Source: CAWCWN01 sp963799245 (lineage in GTDB: Bacteria; Chloroflexota; Ktedonobacteria; Ktedonobacterales; Ktedonobacteraceae). From it: a DNA stretch of 64,000 nucleotides. Position numbers and translations under genes: made by a program. Positions 26,680-36,657 of this stretch are shown here, piece by piece (positions within the stretch are counted from its first letter, which is position 1; each line of letters starts with the position of its first letter). The stretch lies in the NCBI GenBank assembly GCA_963799245.1, contig CAWCWN010000003.1:1302001-1366000 (forward strand). Direction: 5' to 3'. The notes beneath the pieces were generated by a model. That model searched no databases. It saw only the letters and a list, made by a program, of their open reading frames with translations, and had not been told where the DNA came from.

Positions 26680-26708
26680 ATTATACCAGCAAATTGTGCA
26701 AGACGCAA
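26680..26708 (-). promoter_or_regulatory. Promoter of the toxin-antitoxin-like pair
   Basis: On the minus strand, TTGCGT (complement of 26703-26708) and TATAAT (complement of 26680-26685) are 17 bases apart. Transcription would start about 100 bases before the 75-residue gene. Confidence 0.6.
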
Positions 26709-26838
26709 TGGTTTTGGTCAGGATTTTATAGCTGTGTTTCATCTGGTAGCAATTTGTGATGCCACGAGGCGGCCATACGCTCACAAAATTTGCCTGGCAT
26801 TTCCTTGTGGCGATGGGATTGGACTCGCCCCAAAATGC

Positions 26839-26867
26839 TTGACATCGCACAAATGGTCGGCTATAAT
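26839..26867 (+). promoter_or_regulatory. Perfect consensus sigma-70 promoter for the tRNA-tuf operon
   Basis: TTGACA (26839-26844), a 17-base spacer and TATAAT (26862-26867) match both consensus hexamers exactly. The first gene downstream is tRNA-Tyr, about 185 bases away. A 17-base near-repeat (GGCAACAGCGGGAC) occurs twice in the leader around 26992-27030. Confidence 0.8.
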
Positions 26868-27054
26868 GGTCTCGTCGATCACTCGGGAGGTACGGTAGTG
26901 TGTTCCTTGTGACGAAAGCAGGTTTTTGAGTACTGCGTCGATGCTGACGCTTCGTCTCCCTGGCCTGTTTTATGATGCGGCGGGTAGGGCTGGCAACAGC
27001 GGGACCAGTCACGGCAACAGCGGGACTAGTTACATCGGCGAGTTTCTTATACCC

Positions 27055-27135
27055 GGGCAGTTACCAAAGTGGCCAACTGGGGCTGACTGTAAATCAGCTG
27101 CGAAAGCTTCGGGAGTTCGAATCTCTCACTGCCCA
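27055..27135 (+). tRNA. tRNA-Tyr (GTA)
   Basis: The acceptor stem GGGCAGT pairs with ACTGCCC, and the discriminator is A. The anticodon arm CTGACTGTAAATCAG places GTA in the loop. A long variable arm of about 13 bases is typical of bacterial tRNA-Tyr. The T arm is GGGAG-TTCGAAT-CTCTC, where one position pairs imperfectly. CCA is not encoded. Confidence 0.92.
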
Positions 27136-27147
27136 CCCAAAAATCCT

Positions 27148-27219
27148 GCCCGTGTGGCGCAGAGGTAGCGCACAGTCTTGGTAAGACTGGGGTCATGGGT
27201 TCAATTCCCATCACGGGCT
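27148..27219 (+). tRNA. tRNA-Thr (GGT)
   Basis: The acceptor stem GCCCGTG pairs with CACGGGC, and the discriminator is T. The anticodon arm CAGTC-TTGGTAA-GACTG gives GGT, and the T arm ATGGG-TTCAATT-CCCAT is perfect. It lies 12 bases after tRNA-Tyr and upstream of tuf, a common bacterial arrangement. Confidence 0.93.
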
Positions 27220-27505
27220 CCCGTGGTTTCTGAAGATGCTTCGCCCGCCAGGCGTGTACCTTCGGAATTGCCGCGCAGGACGTACAAGAACTCTTGCTGC
27301 CGTCCTCTGAAGGATCGTTTCTTCCCTGAATACTGCTACCCCTTTGAATGTTTGTTTGCATGAGCTGAAAAAAGTAGCGTGTACGTGCGGGAAGCCCTAT
27401 AATTGTTGGCGATCAATCTATCAGGGGACGGCTGCTGCATGTCTATACCCATTGATTGCTATCTGATCGCAGGTAGAATTGCAGGAGGAGGAGCCACTTT
27501 AAGAA

Positions 27506-28711
<1,206 letters not shown>

Positions 28712-28720
28712 GACCTATGG

Positions 28721-28792
28721 GCATTCAGCTATTATCTGCCCCGCGCAGGGTGGGGTGGCCGCTCTTCTCGTTCGCGGCCACCAGCTGAATGC
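28721..28792 (+). terminator. Nested stem-loop after tuf
   Basis: Outer arms GCATTCAGCT (28721-28730) and AGCTGAATGC (28783-28792) enclose an inner stem GGTGGCCGC (28754-28762) and GCGGCCACC (28774-28782). The position after the tuf stop codon suggests a terminator or processing site before the next promoter. The usual tRNA-Trp is not in this gap. Confidence 0.6.
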
Positions 28793-28860
28793 AGGGGAAT
28801 GTAGGTTTCGTTGCTAAAGTTACGAGTCTTGATTCTGTTGTAGTATGATAAGAAATAGTA

Positions 28861-28869
28861 TGATATAAT
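28861..28869 (+). promoter_or_regulatory. Extended -10 promoter before rpmG
   Basis: TGATATAAT is an extended -10 element (TG, one base, TATAAT). It is 45 bases before the rpmG start, and no good -35 is visible. It may restart transcription after the tuf hairpin. Confidence 0.45.
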
Positions 28870-28913
28870 CGAAATTCGTGACCCTGGTCGCGAAATTTGA
28901 ACGGAGAAATGTC

Positions 28914-29084
28914 ATGGCCAGTAAAGGCAAAGAGAACCGCATCGTTGTGACGTTGGCTTGCACAAACTGCAAGCGTAGGAATTACGCAACCTCTAAAAAT
29001 AAGAAGAACAACGCTGAGCGGCTCGAGTTAAGAAAGTTCTGTACTAACTGTCGCGTGCACACAGCCCATCGCGAGACCAAGTAG
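28914..29084 (+). CDS. rpmG: Ribosomal protein L33
   Basis: A 56-residue large-subunit protein. Two CxxC pairs (CTNCKRRNY and CTNCR) make it the zinc-binding C+ form. The ATG at 28914 behind ACGGAGAA gives MASKGKENRIVVTLAC, the normal start; an upstream in-frame codon would add 12 unlikely residues. It heads the rpmG-secE-nusG-rplK-rplA series. Confidence 0.96.
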   Translation: MASKGKENRIVVTLACTNCKRRNYATSKNKKNNAERLELRKFCTNCRVHTAHRETK

Positions 29085-29116
29085 ATAGTAGCAACTACGA
29101 TCGAGAAAGGTTGAAC

Positions 29117-29530
29117 GTGGCAAATAAAATGGCCGACAAGAAGAAAACGAACAGCCAGAGCGCTACGCGCGGCACAGGCCAGGTAGCTGAGACGAAGGCG
29201 CGCAGCGACGTCAAAGAGCAGAGTAAGCCCGTTAAGGCGACAGCCCCGGCAAAGGACGAACGTAAAGTGCAACAAAGTAAGCCGGTACGGCGTGCGAACA
29301 AATCTTCTGCCACGTGGACGACTCGCTGGCGCAATAATCGTTATGCGCGTTTTATCATTGATGCCTATTACGAACTGCGTCACAAGGTCACCTGGCCCTC
29401 CTTCCACGAGGCGCGCAACATGACCATTGCGGTGATCTTACTCTCTGCTGCTGTTGGGTTGATATTAGGGGCGGCGGATCTAGGCCTGTACAATCTCTTT
29501 TTACTGATCAGCCATATTGGCGGAAAATAG
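29117..29530 (+). CDS. secE: Preprotein translocase subunit SecE
   Basis: A small integral subunit of the SecYEG channel. The C-terminal 60 residues hold the amphipathic helix (YYELRHKVTWPSFHEARN) and one transmembrane helix (MTIAVILLSAAVGLILGAADL). A 65-residue Lys/Ser/Ala-rich cytoplasmic tail precedes them, longer than in most SecE. GAGAAAGG lies six bases before GTG at 29117; an overlapping TTG six bases earlier is too close. The gene sits between rpmG and nusG as in many bacteria. Confidence 0.92.
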   Translation: MANKMADKKKTNSQSATRGTGQVAETKARSDVKEQSKPVKATAPAKDERKVQQSKPVRRANKSSATWTTRWRNNRYARFIIDAYYELRHKVTWPSFHEARNMTIAVILLSAAVGLILGAADLGLYNLFLLISHIGGK

Positions 29531-29563
29531 TAGTGTGACCCAGATAGCATGATGGGAGACAGC

Positions 29564-30181
29564 ATGGCTAGTGAGCATAGCAACAAAACTGGGTCAAGTG
29601 GCTCAGGCGTATCGACAGGTGACGCCGAGCAGAATGCGACTTCTGTCCAGGACGAGCGTGCCTGGTATGCCATCCATACGTATTCAGGGTATGAAAACAA
29701 AGTCAAGAGCCATCTCGAAGCACGCATTGCATCGATGGATATGCGCAACAAAATTTTCCGCGTAATTGTCCCGATGGAAGAAGAGGTGGAGATCAAACAA
29801 GGGCAACGGCGGACGGTACAGCGTAAAATCTTCCCGGGCTACGTCCTGGTGGAGATGGTTATGAGCGATGAAGCCTGGTATGTTGTGCGCAACACTCCTG
29901 GTGTCACAAGCTTCGTCGGTTCCGGAACACGCCCGGTCCCCCTGCATGAGCATGAGGTGAAATCAATTCTCAAGCAGGTTACCAAAGAGACGGATAAACC
30001 CAAGGCCAAAATCAGTTTCTCGAAAGGCCAGAGCGTGCGGGTCGTCGATGGCCCGTTCACCGAGTTTATCGGTACGGTCAGCGATATTAACATGGACCGC
30101 AATAAAGTGACGGTGCTTGTCTCTTTCTTCGGTCGTGAGACACCAGTGGTGCTGGACTTCCTCCAGGTGGAGAAAATCTAA
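29564..30181 (+). CDS. nusG: Transcription termination/antitermination factor NusG
   Basis: Binds RNA polymerase and couples it to Rho or the ribosome. The NGN domain begins RAWYAIHTYSGYENKVKSHLE (about residues 32-52) and includes RKIFPGYVLVEM. The C-terminal KOW domain contains VRVVDGPFTEFIG. A Ser/Gly/Thr-rich N-terminal tail of about 30 residues is unusual but harmless. GGGAG is five bases before the ATG at 29564, so I prefer it to the ATG at 29549. Confidence 0.96.
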   Translation: MASEHSNKTGSSGSGVSTGDAEQNATSVQDERAWYAIHTYSGYENKVKSHLEARIASMDMRNKIFRVIVPMEEEVEIKQGQRRTVQRKIFPGYVLVEMVMSDEAWYVVRNTPGVTSFVGSGTRPVPLHEHEVKSILKQVTKETDKPKAKISFSKGQSVRVVDGPFTEFIGTVSDINMDRNKVTVLVSFFGRETPVVLDFLQVEKI

Positions 30182-30212
30182 AACCCGGTATTCTTGAGGA
30201 GTTTGAAATAGC

Positions 30213-30635
30213 ATGGCAAAACGTGTGAAAGCTGTAGTGAAGCTGCAGATACCAGCCGGGAAGGCCAATCCAGCCCCCCCTATCGGTACCGCGCTTGGCC
30301 CGCAGGGCGTCAATATCATGGCGTTCTGTAAAGAGTATAATGCGCGTACCCAGGACCAGGTCGGGACTGTCATCCCCGCGGAAATTACGATTTACGAGGA
30401 TCGCTCTTTTACCTTTATCACCAAAACACCACCCGTGCCCGACCTGTTGAAGAAGGCGGCCGGGATTGAAAAGGGATCTGCGAACCCCAACAAGAGCAAG
30501 GTCGGCACGATCAGTCGCGCCAAGCTGCGCGAAATCGCCGAAATTAAGCTGAAAGATCTCAATGTGATCGACATTGAGGGCGCTGAGACCATGGTTGAGG
30601 GCACAGCCCGCAGCATGGGTATCACCATCAGTTAG
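30213..30635 (+). CDS. rplK: Ribosomal protein L11
   Basis: A 140-residue protein of the GTPase-associated centre. The N-terminal motif PAGKANPAPPIGTALGPQGV and the C-terminal RNA-binding domain ending VEGTARSMGITIS match L11. TTGAGGAG precedes the ATG. It lies 31 bases after nusG and 66 before rplA, the conserved order. Confidence 0.98.
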   Translation: MAKRVKAVVKLQIPAGKANPAPPIGTALGPQGVNIMAFCKEYNARTQDQVGTVIPAEITIYEDRSFTFITKTPPVPDLLKKAAGIEKGSANPNKSKVGTISRAKLREIAEIKLKDLNVIDIEGAETMVEGTARSMGITIS

Positions 30636-30701
30636 TTAGTATAGTTAAGGATTGCCCGTAAGTCACTGCGGTTATCCTGCCACAAGGAGGGCGCAAAGTA
30701 T

Positions 30702-31406
30702 ATGCCACAGCATGGCAAAAAATATCTCGAGGCTCTTAAACAGGTAGACGAAAACAAGCTCTATGAGCCTCACGAAGCTGTTTCACTCCTCAAGAAGATC
30801 AATTACGTAAACTTTGACCCGACGCTCGAGGTGCATATGAAGCTTGGCGTCGATCCTCGTCATGCCGACCAGATGGTGCGCGGCGTCGCTATGTTGCCCG
30901 CCGGCAGCGGTAAAGAGATGAAGGTGCTGGTCTTTACCCAGGGCGAGAAGGTCAATGAAGCAGAGGCCGCCGGCGCGGATTTCGTTGGCCTTGACGATTT
31001 GATCAAACAGATCGAGAACGACTGGCTGGGCTTTGACGTCGCAATCGCGACCCCCGATGTCATGGGTAAGGTCGGCCGCCTGGGAAAGAAACTGGGACCC
31101 CGCGGCTTGATGCCAAGCCCCAAAGCTGGGACGATCACCTTCGACCTGGCAAAAACCATCCAGGAAGTAAAGGCCGGTCGCGTAGAGTTCAAAGTCGATA
31201 GGACATCCCTGCTGCATATTCCAGCCGGCAAGTTGTCTTTTAGCGAAGAAGCATTGATGTCCAATGTTACCTCGGTGATGGATGCAGTGGTGCGTGCGCG
31301 CCCCAGCGGCGCCAAGGGCACCTATGTGAAGAGCGTTGTCCTGTCATCCACGATGTCGCCCAGCGTTCGCCTGGACGTTCCAAGCGCCGTGGCGCTCAAG
31401 CCTTAG
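30702..31406 (+). CDS. rplA: Ribosomal protein L1
   Basis: A 234-residue protein of the L1 stalk. It contains LEVHMKLGVDPRHADQMVRG, the PDVMGKVGRLGKKLGPRGLMP segment that is the L1 signature, and GTYVKSVVLSSTM at the end. ACAAGGAGGGC lies before the ATG. It is in operon with rplK. L1 often represses its own operon; no leader site was identified here. Confidence 0.98.
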   Translation: MPQHGKKYLEALKQVDENKLYEPHEAVSLLKKINYVNFDPTLEVHMKLGVDPRHADQMVRGVAMLPAGSGKEMKVLVFTQGEKVNEAEAAGADFVGLDDLIKQIENDWLGFDVAIATPDVMGKVGRLGKKLGPRGLMPSPKAGTITFDLAKTIQEVKAGRVEFKVDRTSLLHIPAGKLSFSEEALMSNVTSVMDAVVRARPSGAKGTYVKSVVLSSTMSPSVRLDVPSAVALKP

Positions 31407-31462
31407 CTTTTCTGCTTGCAGCCAGCCGGCCGACGAAATGTCAACCTAAATAAACAAATGTA

Positions 31463-31533
31463 ACCGAAGACAGCAAGTATGCCGTAGAGCATGTAAATGA
31501 CGGAGCGTGTGCGCCCTGTCAGCTTGCCGAGGG
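31463..31533 (+). ncRNA. L10 leader RNA (rplJL autoregulation)
   Basis: Between rplA and rplJ the sequence ACCGAAGACAGCAAGT... pairs across to ...AGCTTGCCGAGG, the conserved core of the ribosomal protein L10 leader found in many bacteria. In that family L10-L12 binds the leader and represses translation of rplJL. The rest of the 268-base gap contains a second imperfect hairpin around 31608-31630 and the rplJ ribosome site. Confidence 0.75.
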
Positions 31534-31674
31534 ATGTAGATAGCAGCTTCAGGCTTCATGCCTGGATTTGCTTAGCAGCAATGTACTACTACATGCCTAT
31601 GGCCTTCGGTAACCAGCCGCAGGCCATTTTTCATTGCGAGCGAAGATATTCCCGGAAAGGAGGGAGAGCAGTAC

Positions 31675-32213
31675 ATGCCAACAGTGGCAAAATCAGAGAA
31701 AATTGATGAGCTGACTGAGAAGCTGCGCCGCGCAACGGTAACTATCCTGGTACAGACCCAGGGGTTGAAGGTCAAAGATATGACCGATCTGCGCAATAAG
31801 ATGCGCGCCGCCAGACTGGAGTTCCAGGTCGCCAAAAACACGTTTCTGCGTATCGCGTCAGAGCGCAATAACATGTCCGAGGTGGACAAAAGCATCTTCA
31901 ATGGTCAGACAGCCGTCGCCTTTAGCTATGAGGATGAGGTCGCTGCCGCCAAAGCGGTGGCCGATTATGTACGTACATCAAGGTCGTCGTGCTCAAATCG
32001 GGTATCCTTGGTGGCCGTACCCTGAGTGCGAGCCAGATCGAGGACCTCGCCAGGATGCCCGGCGGGAAAGATTATGCCAAGGCTCAGACCGTCGGCGTTA
32101 TTCAGGGTCCCCTGGCTACGACCTATGGTCTGCTTAGCGCGCCTTTGCGCGACTTATGTTATGTAATTCAGGCGCGTGCCGAACAACTGGGCGGCGCGTC
32201 GAGCGCAGAATAG
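31675..32213 (+). CDS. rplJ: Ribosomal protein L10, one frameshift
   Basis: L10 anchors L7/L12 dimers to the ribosome. KIDELTEKLRRATVTILVQT and LKSGILGGRTLSASQIEDLA are family segments, and the C-terminal helix binds L12. A missing base near 31977 breaks ADYVRT/IKVVVLKSG; joined, it is about 180 residues. AAAGGAGGGAG precedes the ATG, and the L10 leader lies upstream. The protein is indispensable, so the break is most likely a consensus error. Confidence 0.92.
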
Positions 32214-32232
32214 ATTTCTAGGAGGAAAAACA

Positions 32233-32619
32233 ATGTCCGTAGATAGCATTATTGCCGAGATTGAACAGCTTAACGTCCTGGATCTGGTCCAGTTGACCAA
32301 GGCCCTGCAGGAGAAGTGGGGCGTCAGCGCCGCTCCTGTCGCGGCGGCCAGCGGCCCTGCCGCCGCCGCCGCGCCCGAGGCCGCCGCGCCCGCAGTCGTT
32401 GAAGAGCAGACCGAGTTTGATGCCATCCTCAGCGAAGTTGGCCCTAACAAGATCAACGTCATTAAGGTTGTGCGCGAACTGACCGGCCTGGGTCTGAAGG
32501 AGGCCAAGGCGGTTGTTGATGAGGCCCCCAAGCCCATCAAAGAAGGCATCTCGAAGGAAGAGGCCGATAAGATCGCTGAAAAGATGGCCGAAGTTGGCGC
32601 CAAGGTCACCGTTAAGTAA
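32233..32619 (+). CDS. rplL: Ribosomal protein L7/L12
   Basis: The stalk protein that recruits translational GTPases. The N-terminal dimerisation domain (MSVDSIIAEIEQLNVLDLVQL), Ala/Pro hinge and C-terminal domain (EVGPNKINVIKVVRELTGLG) are clear. TAGGAGGA before the ATG at 32233 sets the start; the length is 128 residues. It is not followed by rpoB as in most bacteria, but by a hairpin and rpsO. Confidence 0.97.
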   Translation: MSVDSIIAEIEQLNVLDLVQLTKALQEKWGVSAAPVAAASGPAAAAAPEAAAPAVVEEQTEFDAILSEVGPNKINVIKVVRELTGLGLKEAKAVVDEAPKPIKEGISKEEADKIAEKMAEVGAKVTVK

Positions 32620-32638
32620 TCTCGGCGCGCAGACCCGC

Positions 32639-32673
32639 AGCATGCCAGCAGGTTCGTTCATCGCTGGCATGCT
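32639..32673 (+). terminator. Hairpin after rplL
   Basis: AGCATGCCAGC (32639-32649) pairs with GCTGGCATGCT (32663-32673), an 11-bp stem with a 13-base loop, 20 bases after the rplL stop. No long T-run follows. It marks the end of the rplKAJL unit. Confidence 0.6.
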
Positions 32674-32708
32674 TCCCGGGAAATTGCTTAGCCAAAAGCG
32701 CTAGGTAA

Positions 32709-32737
32709 TTGCATCCCGGGATGGCGCATGCTATAAT
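32709..32737 (+). promoter_or_regulatory. Promoter of rpsO-pnp
   Basis: TTGCAT (32709-32714), a 17-base spacer and TATAAT (32732-32737). It lies 55 bases before the rpsO start and after the rplL hairpin, so rpsO is separately transcribed. Confidence 0.65.
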
Positions 32738-32792
32738 GAAAGAACTATATGGTTTGCTTTGCCATCTTCACGTACTAGGAGGTGAAAACAGC

Positions 32793-33062
32793 GTGGCTTT
32801 GACACTCGAAGAAAAAACGGCAATCGTCGCAGAATCCCGCATTCACGAAACGGATACCGGCTCCCCGGAGGTACAAATAACTCTCCTGACCCGGCGTATC
32901 AATCAAATCACCGAACATCTCAAAATTCATAAACATGATTTGCATTCGCGTCGCGGCTTGTTGATGCTGGTCGGTCGCCGCCGGCGACTGCTTGCATATA
33001 TCAGCAAGAAGGACCCAGACCGCTATCGCGCTCTGATCGCGAGACTTGGCCTGCGCCACTAA
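32793..33062 (+). CDS. rpsO: Ribosomal protein S15
   Basis: An 89-residue small-subunit protein. HETDTGSPEVQITLLTRRIN and HKHDLHSRRGLL are S15 signatures. TAGGAGGTGA precedes GTG at 32793, which gives the standard length; an upstream ATG would add 28 unlikely residues. It precedes pnp, the classic rpsO-pnp order. Confidence 0.97.
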   Translation: MALTLEEKTAIVAESRIHETDTGSPEVQITLLTRRINQITEHLKIHKHDLHSRRGLLMLVGRRRRLLAYISKKDPDRYRALIARLGLRH

Positions 33063-33269
33063 TCCCGCCCCTCAAATACGAGTGAAAATTGGAACGCGTA
33101 CGTACAGCGCGCAATTCCAGAGGCAAGAGAACGAGAATAGAAGACAAAAGGCTGCGTTCCCCCACACTATCTGGTGATCGAAATACACCTGGAACTCCAG
33201 ACAACGAAAAGCGCAGGAAGAAGAGGACGTTAGTATACCCAGGCACACGGGTATGGTACGGAAGGAAGC

Positions 33270-33303
33270 GGGACTCGCTAGCTAGAAATAGAGGTCGAGT
33301 CCC
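33270..33303 (+). promoter_or_regulatory. Hairpin in the pnp leader
   Basis: GGGACTCG (33270-33277) pairs with CGAGTCCC (33296-33303) across an 18-base loop. In other bacteria a stem-loop between rpsO and pnp is an RNase III cleavage and autoregulation site; a similar role here is inference. The rest of 33063-33345 holds no supportable gene. Confidence 0.4.
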
Positions 33304-33345
33304 TCAGTAGTTGTAATGTATGGGGTGTTATTAGTCGGAGGAAAT

Positions 33346-35777
33346 ATGATTCACCGTCAAGAAGCTGTCATAGGTGGCCGGGTCATGAGCATTGAGACCG
33401 GTCGCGTGGCAGAACAGGCCAGTGGCGCAGTATTGGTGCGCTATGGCGATACCGTCATCCTGGCAACCGTGGTTGGCAGCGATGAGCCTCGTGAAGGCAT
33501 TGATTTTTTCCCTTTAACCGTTGATGTAGAAGAGCGCATGTATGCCGCGGGAAAAATCCCTGGTGGTTTTATTAAGCGTGAAGGTCGGGCCTCTGAACAC
33601 GCTATTCTCGCCTGTCGTCTCGCTGATCGTCCCCTTCGTCCCCTCTTCCCCAAGGGTTACCGCAACGATGTACAAATTGTCATCACAGTGCTTTCTGCAG
33701 ATCAGGAAAATGATTCCGATATTCTGGGCATCGTGGGCGCTTCCGCCGCACTCTCTGTCTCAGACATTCCTTTTGCCGGTCCGGTCGGGGCCGTGCGTGT
33801 AGGTTATATCGACGACCAGCTGGTCATCAATCCATTTGAGTCCCAGTTGAGCCAGAGCCGGCTTGACCTGACGATCGCCGGTACTTCAGACGCAGTGATG
33901 ATGGTCGAGGCCGGAGCCAAAGAGCTTCCTGAAGACATTGATGCTCGAGGCGGTGCGTTTCGGTCAGGAAGCCCTGCAAGATATCATCAAGATGCAGGAG
34001 AAGCTGATGCAGGCAGTCAACCGTGCGAAGCGGCCTTTTGACGCCTATGCCGGTTGATGAAGCACTCAAAGCCAAAGTGGCAGAGTTCGTACGTCCACGC
34101 TTTGAGGCCGCCGTCAATAACCCCAATAAGGCCGCACGTTCAGTCAGCTCTCAATATGGTGCAGGCTGAGCTGATAGCGGCCCTGGGCACGGAGTTTCCC
34201 GAGCGACTCAAGGAAATTATCACCTTCTACGAGAAAGAACTGAAGACCTACGTTCGCAATAGGATCCTCGATAAGGGCACGCGTCCAGATGGCCGCGACC
34301 TGAAGACGATCCGTCCCATCAGTTGCGAAGTTGGTTTGCTGCCCCGCACGCATGGTTCGGCCATCTTCACACGTGGACAGACGCAGGTGTTGAGTGTGGT
34401 CACGCTTGGCTCTCCAGGCGAGGAGCAGGTAATGGATGACCTGGGCACAAGCGAGAGCAAGCGCTTTATGCACCACTATAATTTCCCGCCGTATCTCGAC
34501 CGGCGAGAGCAAACCGCTCCGCGGGCCGGGCCGACGTGAAATTGGCCATGGTGCGCTGGCAGAACGTGCTGTCGCGGCGGTTATTCCCCGCACAGGAGCG
34601 AGTTTCCCTACACCATTCGCGCAGTATCCGATGTGCTGTCCTCCAATGGTTCGACCTCGATGGGTTCGGTCTGTGGCACGACACTCGCGCTAATGGATGC
34701 AGGCGTACCGATTCATGCGCCGGTTGCCGGTGTAGCGATGGGCCTGATCACGGGTGAGGGTGAGCGCAGCTGGCAAGTGGGCGGTGCTCAGTGACATTCA
34801 GGGTATTGAAGATGCTCTGGGTGATATGGACTTCAAAGTGGCAGGCACAGCAGATGGCGTGACGGCCCTCCAGATGGATATCAAGGTCAAAGGCATCACC
34901 TACGAAATCATGGCAAAAGCCCTTGGAGCAGGCCCGCGAAGGCCGCATGTACATCATGGAGAAGATGCTGGACACGATCGATGCGCCTCGCGAGGAGCTG
35001 TCAGAGTTCGCGCCTCGTATCCAGACCATCAAAATCAATCCTGATAAGATTGGTGCCGTCATCGGACCAGGCGGCAAGATGATCCGCAAGATCCAGGAGG
35101 AGAGCGGAGCCAAGATCGATATTGAGGACGATGGCTCTGTGAACATCTCGGCCACTTCCAGCGAAGCCATGCAGCAAGCTATGGATGCGGTACGCGCACT
35201 CACAGAAGAGATTGAGGTTGGCCGCATCTATACGGGTACGGTACGCCGACTCGTTGATTTCGGCTGCTTTGTCGAGATTCTGCCCGGGAAAGAGGGGCTG
35301 GTGCGCACATCGCAACTGGCCGATTACCAGGTGATGCGCCCCGAAGATGTCGTCTCGGTTGGTGACGAGATCACAGTGATGGTGATCGAGGTCGACGCAC
35401 AGGGGCGCGTGAACCTCTCGCGCCGTGCCGCATTGAGCGGAGAGATGCCTTCTCAGGCGGAGCTGGATAGCGAGCGCCCACCAAGAGGCGCGGGCCGTGG
35501 TGGCTCAGGCCGCTTAGGCGGCTTTAGCGGCGGGCGCGATCGCGAGGGCTCGCTGCCCAGCCGCGGCCCCGCTGGCGGCGGCTACGGCGGGGGACGCGGC
35601 GGCTACAATGATCGCGGCCGCGGCCCCGCTGGCGGCGGCTACGGCAATGATCGCGGCGGCAATTTCGGTCAACGTCGTCCCATGGGCCCTGGTTCCAGCG
35701 GCCCGAACCGCAGCCCCAATGGCCCGCGTCGTGACAGCGGTTATGGCCCGCGCCCTCCCGAGCGCCGGGGCTGGTAA
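33346..35777 (+). CDS. pnp: Polyribonucleotide nucleotidyltransferase, about eight frameshifts
   Basis: A phosphorolytic 3'-5' exoribonuclease. The first RNase PH domain (MIHRQEAVIGGRVMSIETGR), second RNase PH domain (RPDGRDLKTIRPI, SNGSTSMGSVCGT), KH domain (IGAVIGPGGKMIRKIQEE) and S1 domain (GRIYTGTVRRLVDFGCFVEI) are all present. A Gly/Arg-rich tail of about 90 residues follows S1, likely RNA-binding and longer than usual. Extra single bases near 33937, 34052, 34143, 34495, 34588, 34599, 34771 and 34925 break the frame; removing each restores conserved sequence. CGGAGGA precedes the ATG. Confidence 0.9.
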
Positions 35778-35906
35778 GATAGAGTAGGCAAACAGGAATT
35801 ACCAATTTTGCAGCGTGGTAAAGCATAGGTGGTGTTGGGGCGCATATGTATGAGGTGAAGGCTTACGTTGCGCTCCTACGCTTTTTCGAAGGGAGGGATG
35901 ATGAGT

Positions 35907-36551
35907 ATGTCATCGGAAGAGATCCTTAGGGAGGTAGCTGCGGAAGTTTCTACCTGTTCAAGATGTGCTCTCTGCAAAGGCCGGACCAGGGCGGTCCCGG
36001 GCGAAGGAAACCCTCAAGCTAAAATCCTGTTTATTGGTGAAGGCCCGGGTTACTATGAAGATAAGCAGGGGCGTCCATTTGTTGGCCCTTCGGGTCAGTT
36101 ACTGGTTGAGCTGTTGCAGAGCATCAACCTCAAGCGCGAAGACGTGTTTATCACAAATGTCGTGAAGTGTCGTCCCCCCGAAAATCGCGATCCCTTGCCC
36201 GGTGAAATTGCAGCCTGCAACGATTACCTCGAGCGACAGATCGCCGCGTTGCAGCCGCGCGTCATCGTCACTTTGGGTCGCGTCTCAATGTCTAAATTCT
36301 TTGGCAACGAGAAGATCTCTGTTATTCATGGACGCCCACGGAAAATGGACGGCAATTATTTTTGCATACCCATGTTCCATCCAGCGGCGGCCCTGCGCAC
36401 TGAAAGCTACAAAATCGCCTTGCGCGAGGATTTTAAGAAGATTCCCGCCGTTCTAGCTGAAGCGGAGCGCCTGGCCGCAGAAGCAGAGCATACAACCGGG
36501 ATCCCCAAAGAGGTTAAGGAAGAACCCCCACAGCAGATGTCTCTGTTTTAA
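35907..36551 (+). CDS. Type-4 (iron-sulfur) uracil-DNA glycosylase
   Basis: Removes uracil from DNA. CSRCALC near residue 16, and later cysteines in KCRPPENRD and AACNDYL, supply the four 4Fe-4S ligands. IGEGPGYYEDKQGRPFVGPSG holds the catalytic motif A, and MFHPAAAL is motif B. The C-terminus QQMSLF resembles a sliding-clamp binding motif. GGGAGGG is nine bases before ATG 35907; ATGs at 35898 and 35901 are too close to it. A perfect palindrome with a T-run follows. Confidence 0.92.
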   Translation: MSSEEILREVAAEVSTCSRCALCKGRTRAVPGEGNPQAKILFIGEGPGYYEDKQGRPFVGPSGQLLVELLQSINLKREDVFITNVVKCRPPENRDPLPGEIAACNDYLERQIAALQPRVIVTLGRVSMSKFFGNEKISVIHGRPRKMDGNYFCIPMFHPAAALRTESYKIALREDFKKIPAVLAEAERLAAEAEHTTGIPKEVKEEPPQQMSLF

Positions 36552-36552
36552 T

Positions 36553-36590
36553 ATGACCGCGGTTGAGCGGGCCCGCTCAACCGCGGTCAT
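36553..36590 (+). terminator. Perfect 38-bp palindromic terminator
   Basis: Positions 36553-36571 pair exactly with 36572-36590 with no unpaired centre (core GAGCGGGCCCGCTC), followed by GCTCTTTTTC. It begins two bases after the glycosylase stop codon. This is a rho-independent terminator. Confidence 0.85.
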
Positions 36591-36657
36591 GCTCTTTTTC
36601 ATCCACGGCGGGCACGCCGCTGCGAGCGGCGCTGCCGGAAAGATCTCCCACCTCCCT

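Noticed and set aside
28712..28913. tRNA-Trp between tuf and secE
   Set aside because: This common arrangement was searched for, but the gap has only a nested stem-loop with no tRNA fold.
33089..33310. 73-codon basic open frame between rpsO and pnp
   Set aside because: Composition is Arg-rich and unstructured, it overlaps the pnp leader hairpin, and it has no convincing ribosome site.
33937..34925. Programmed frameshifting in pnp
   Set aside because: Eight independent single-base insertions, all restoring conserved sequence when removed, without slippery sites, fit consensus errors better.
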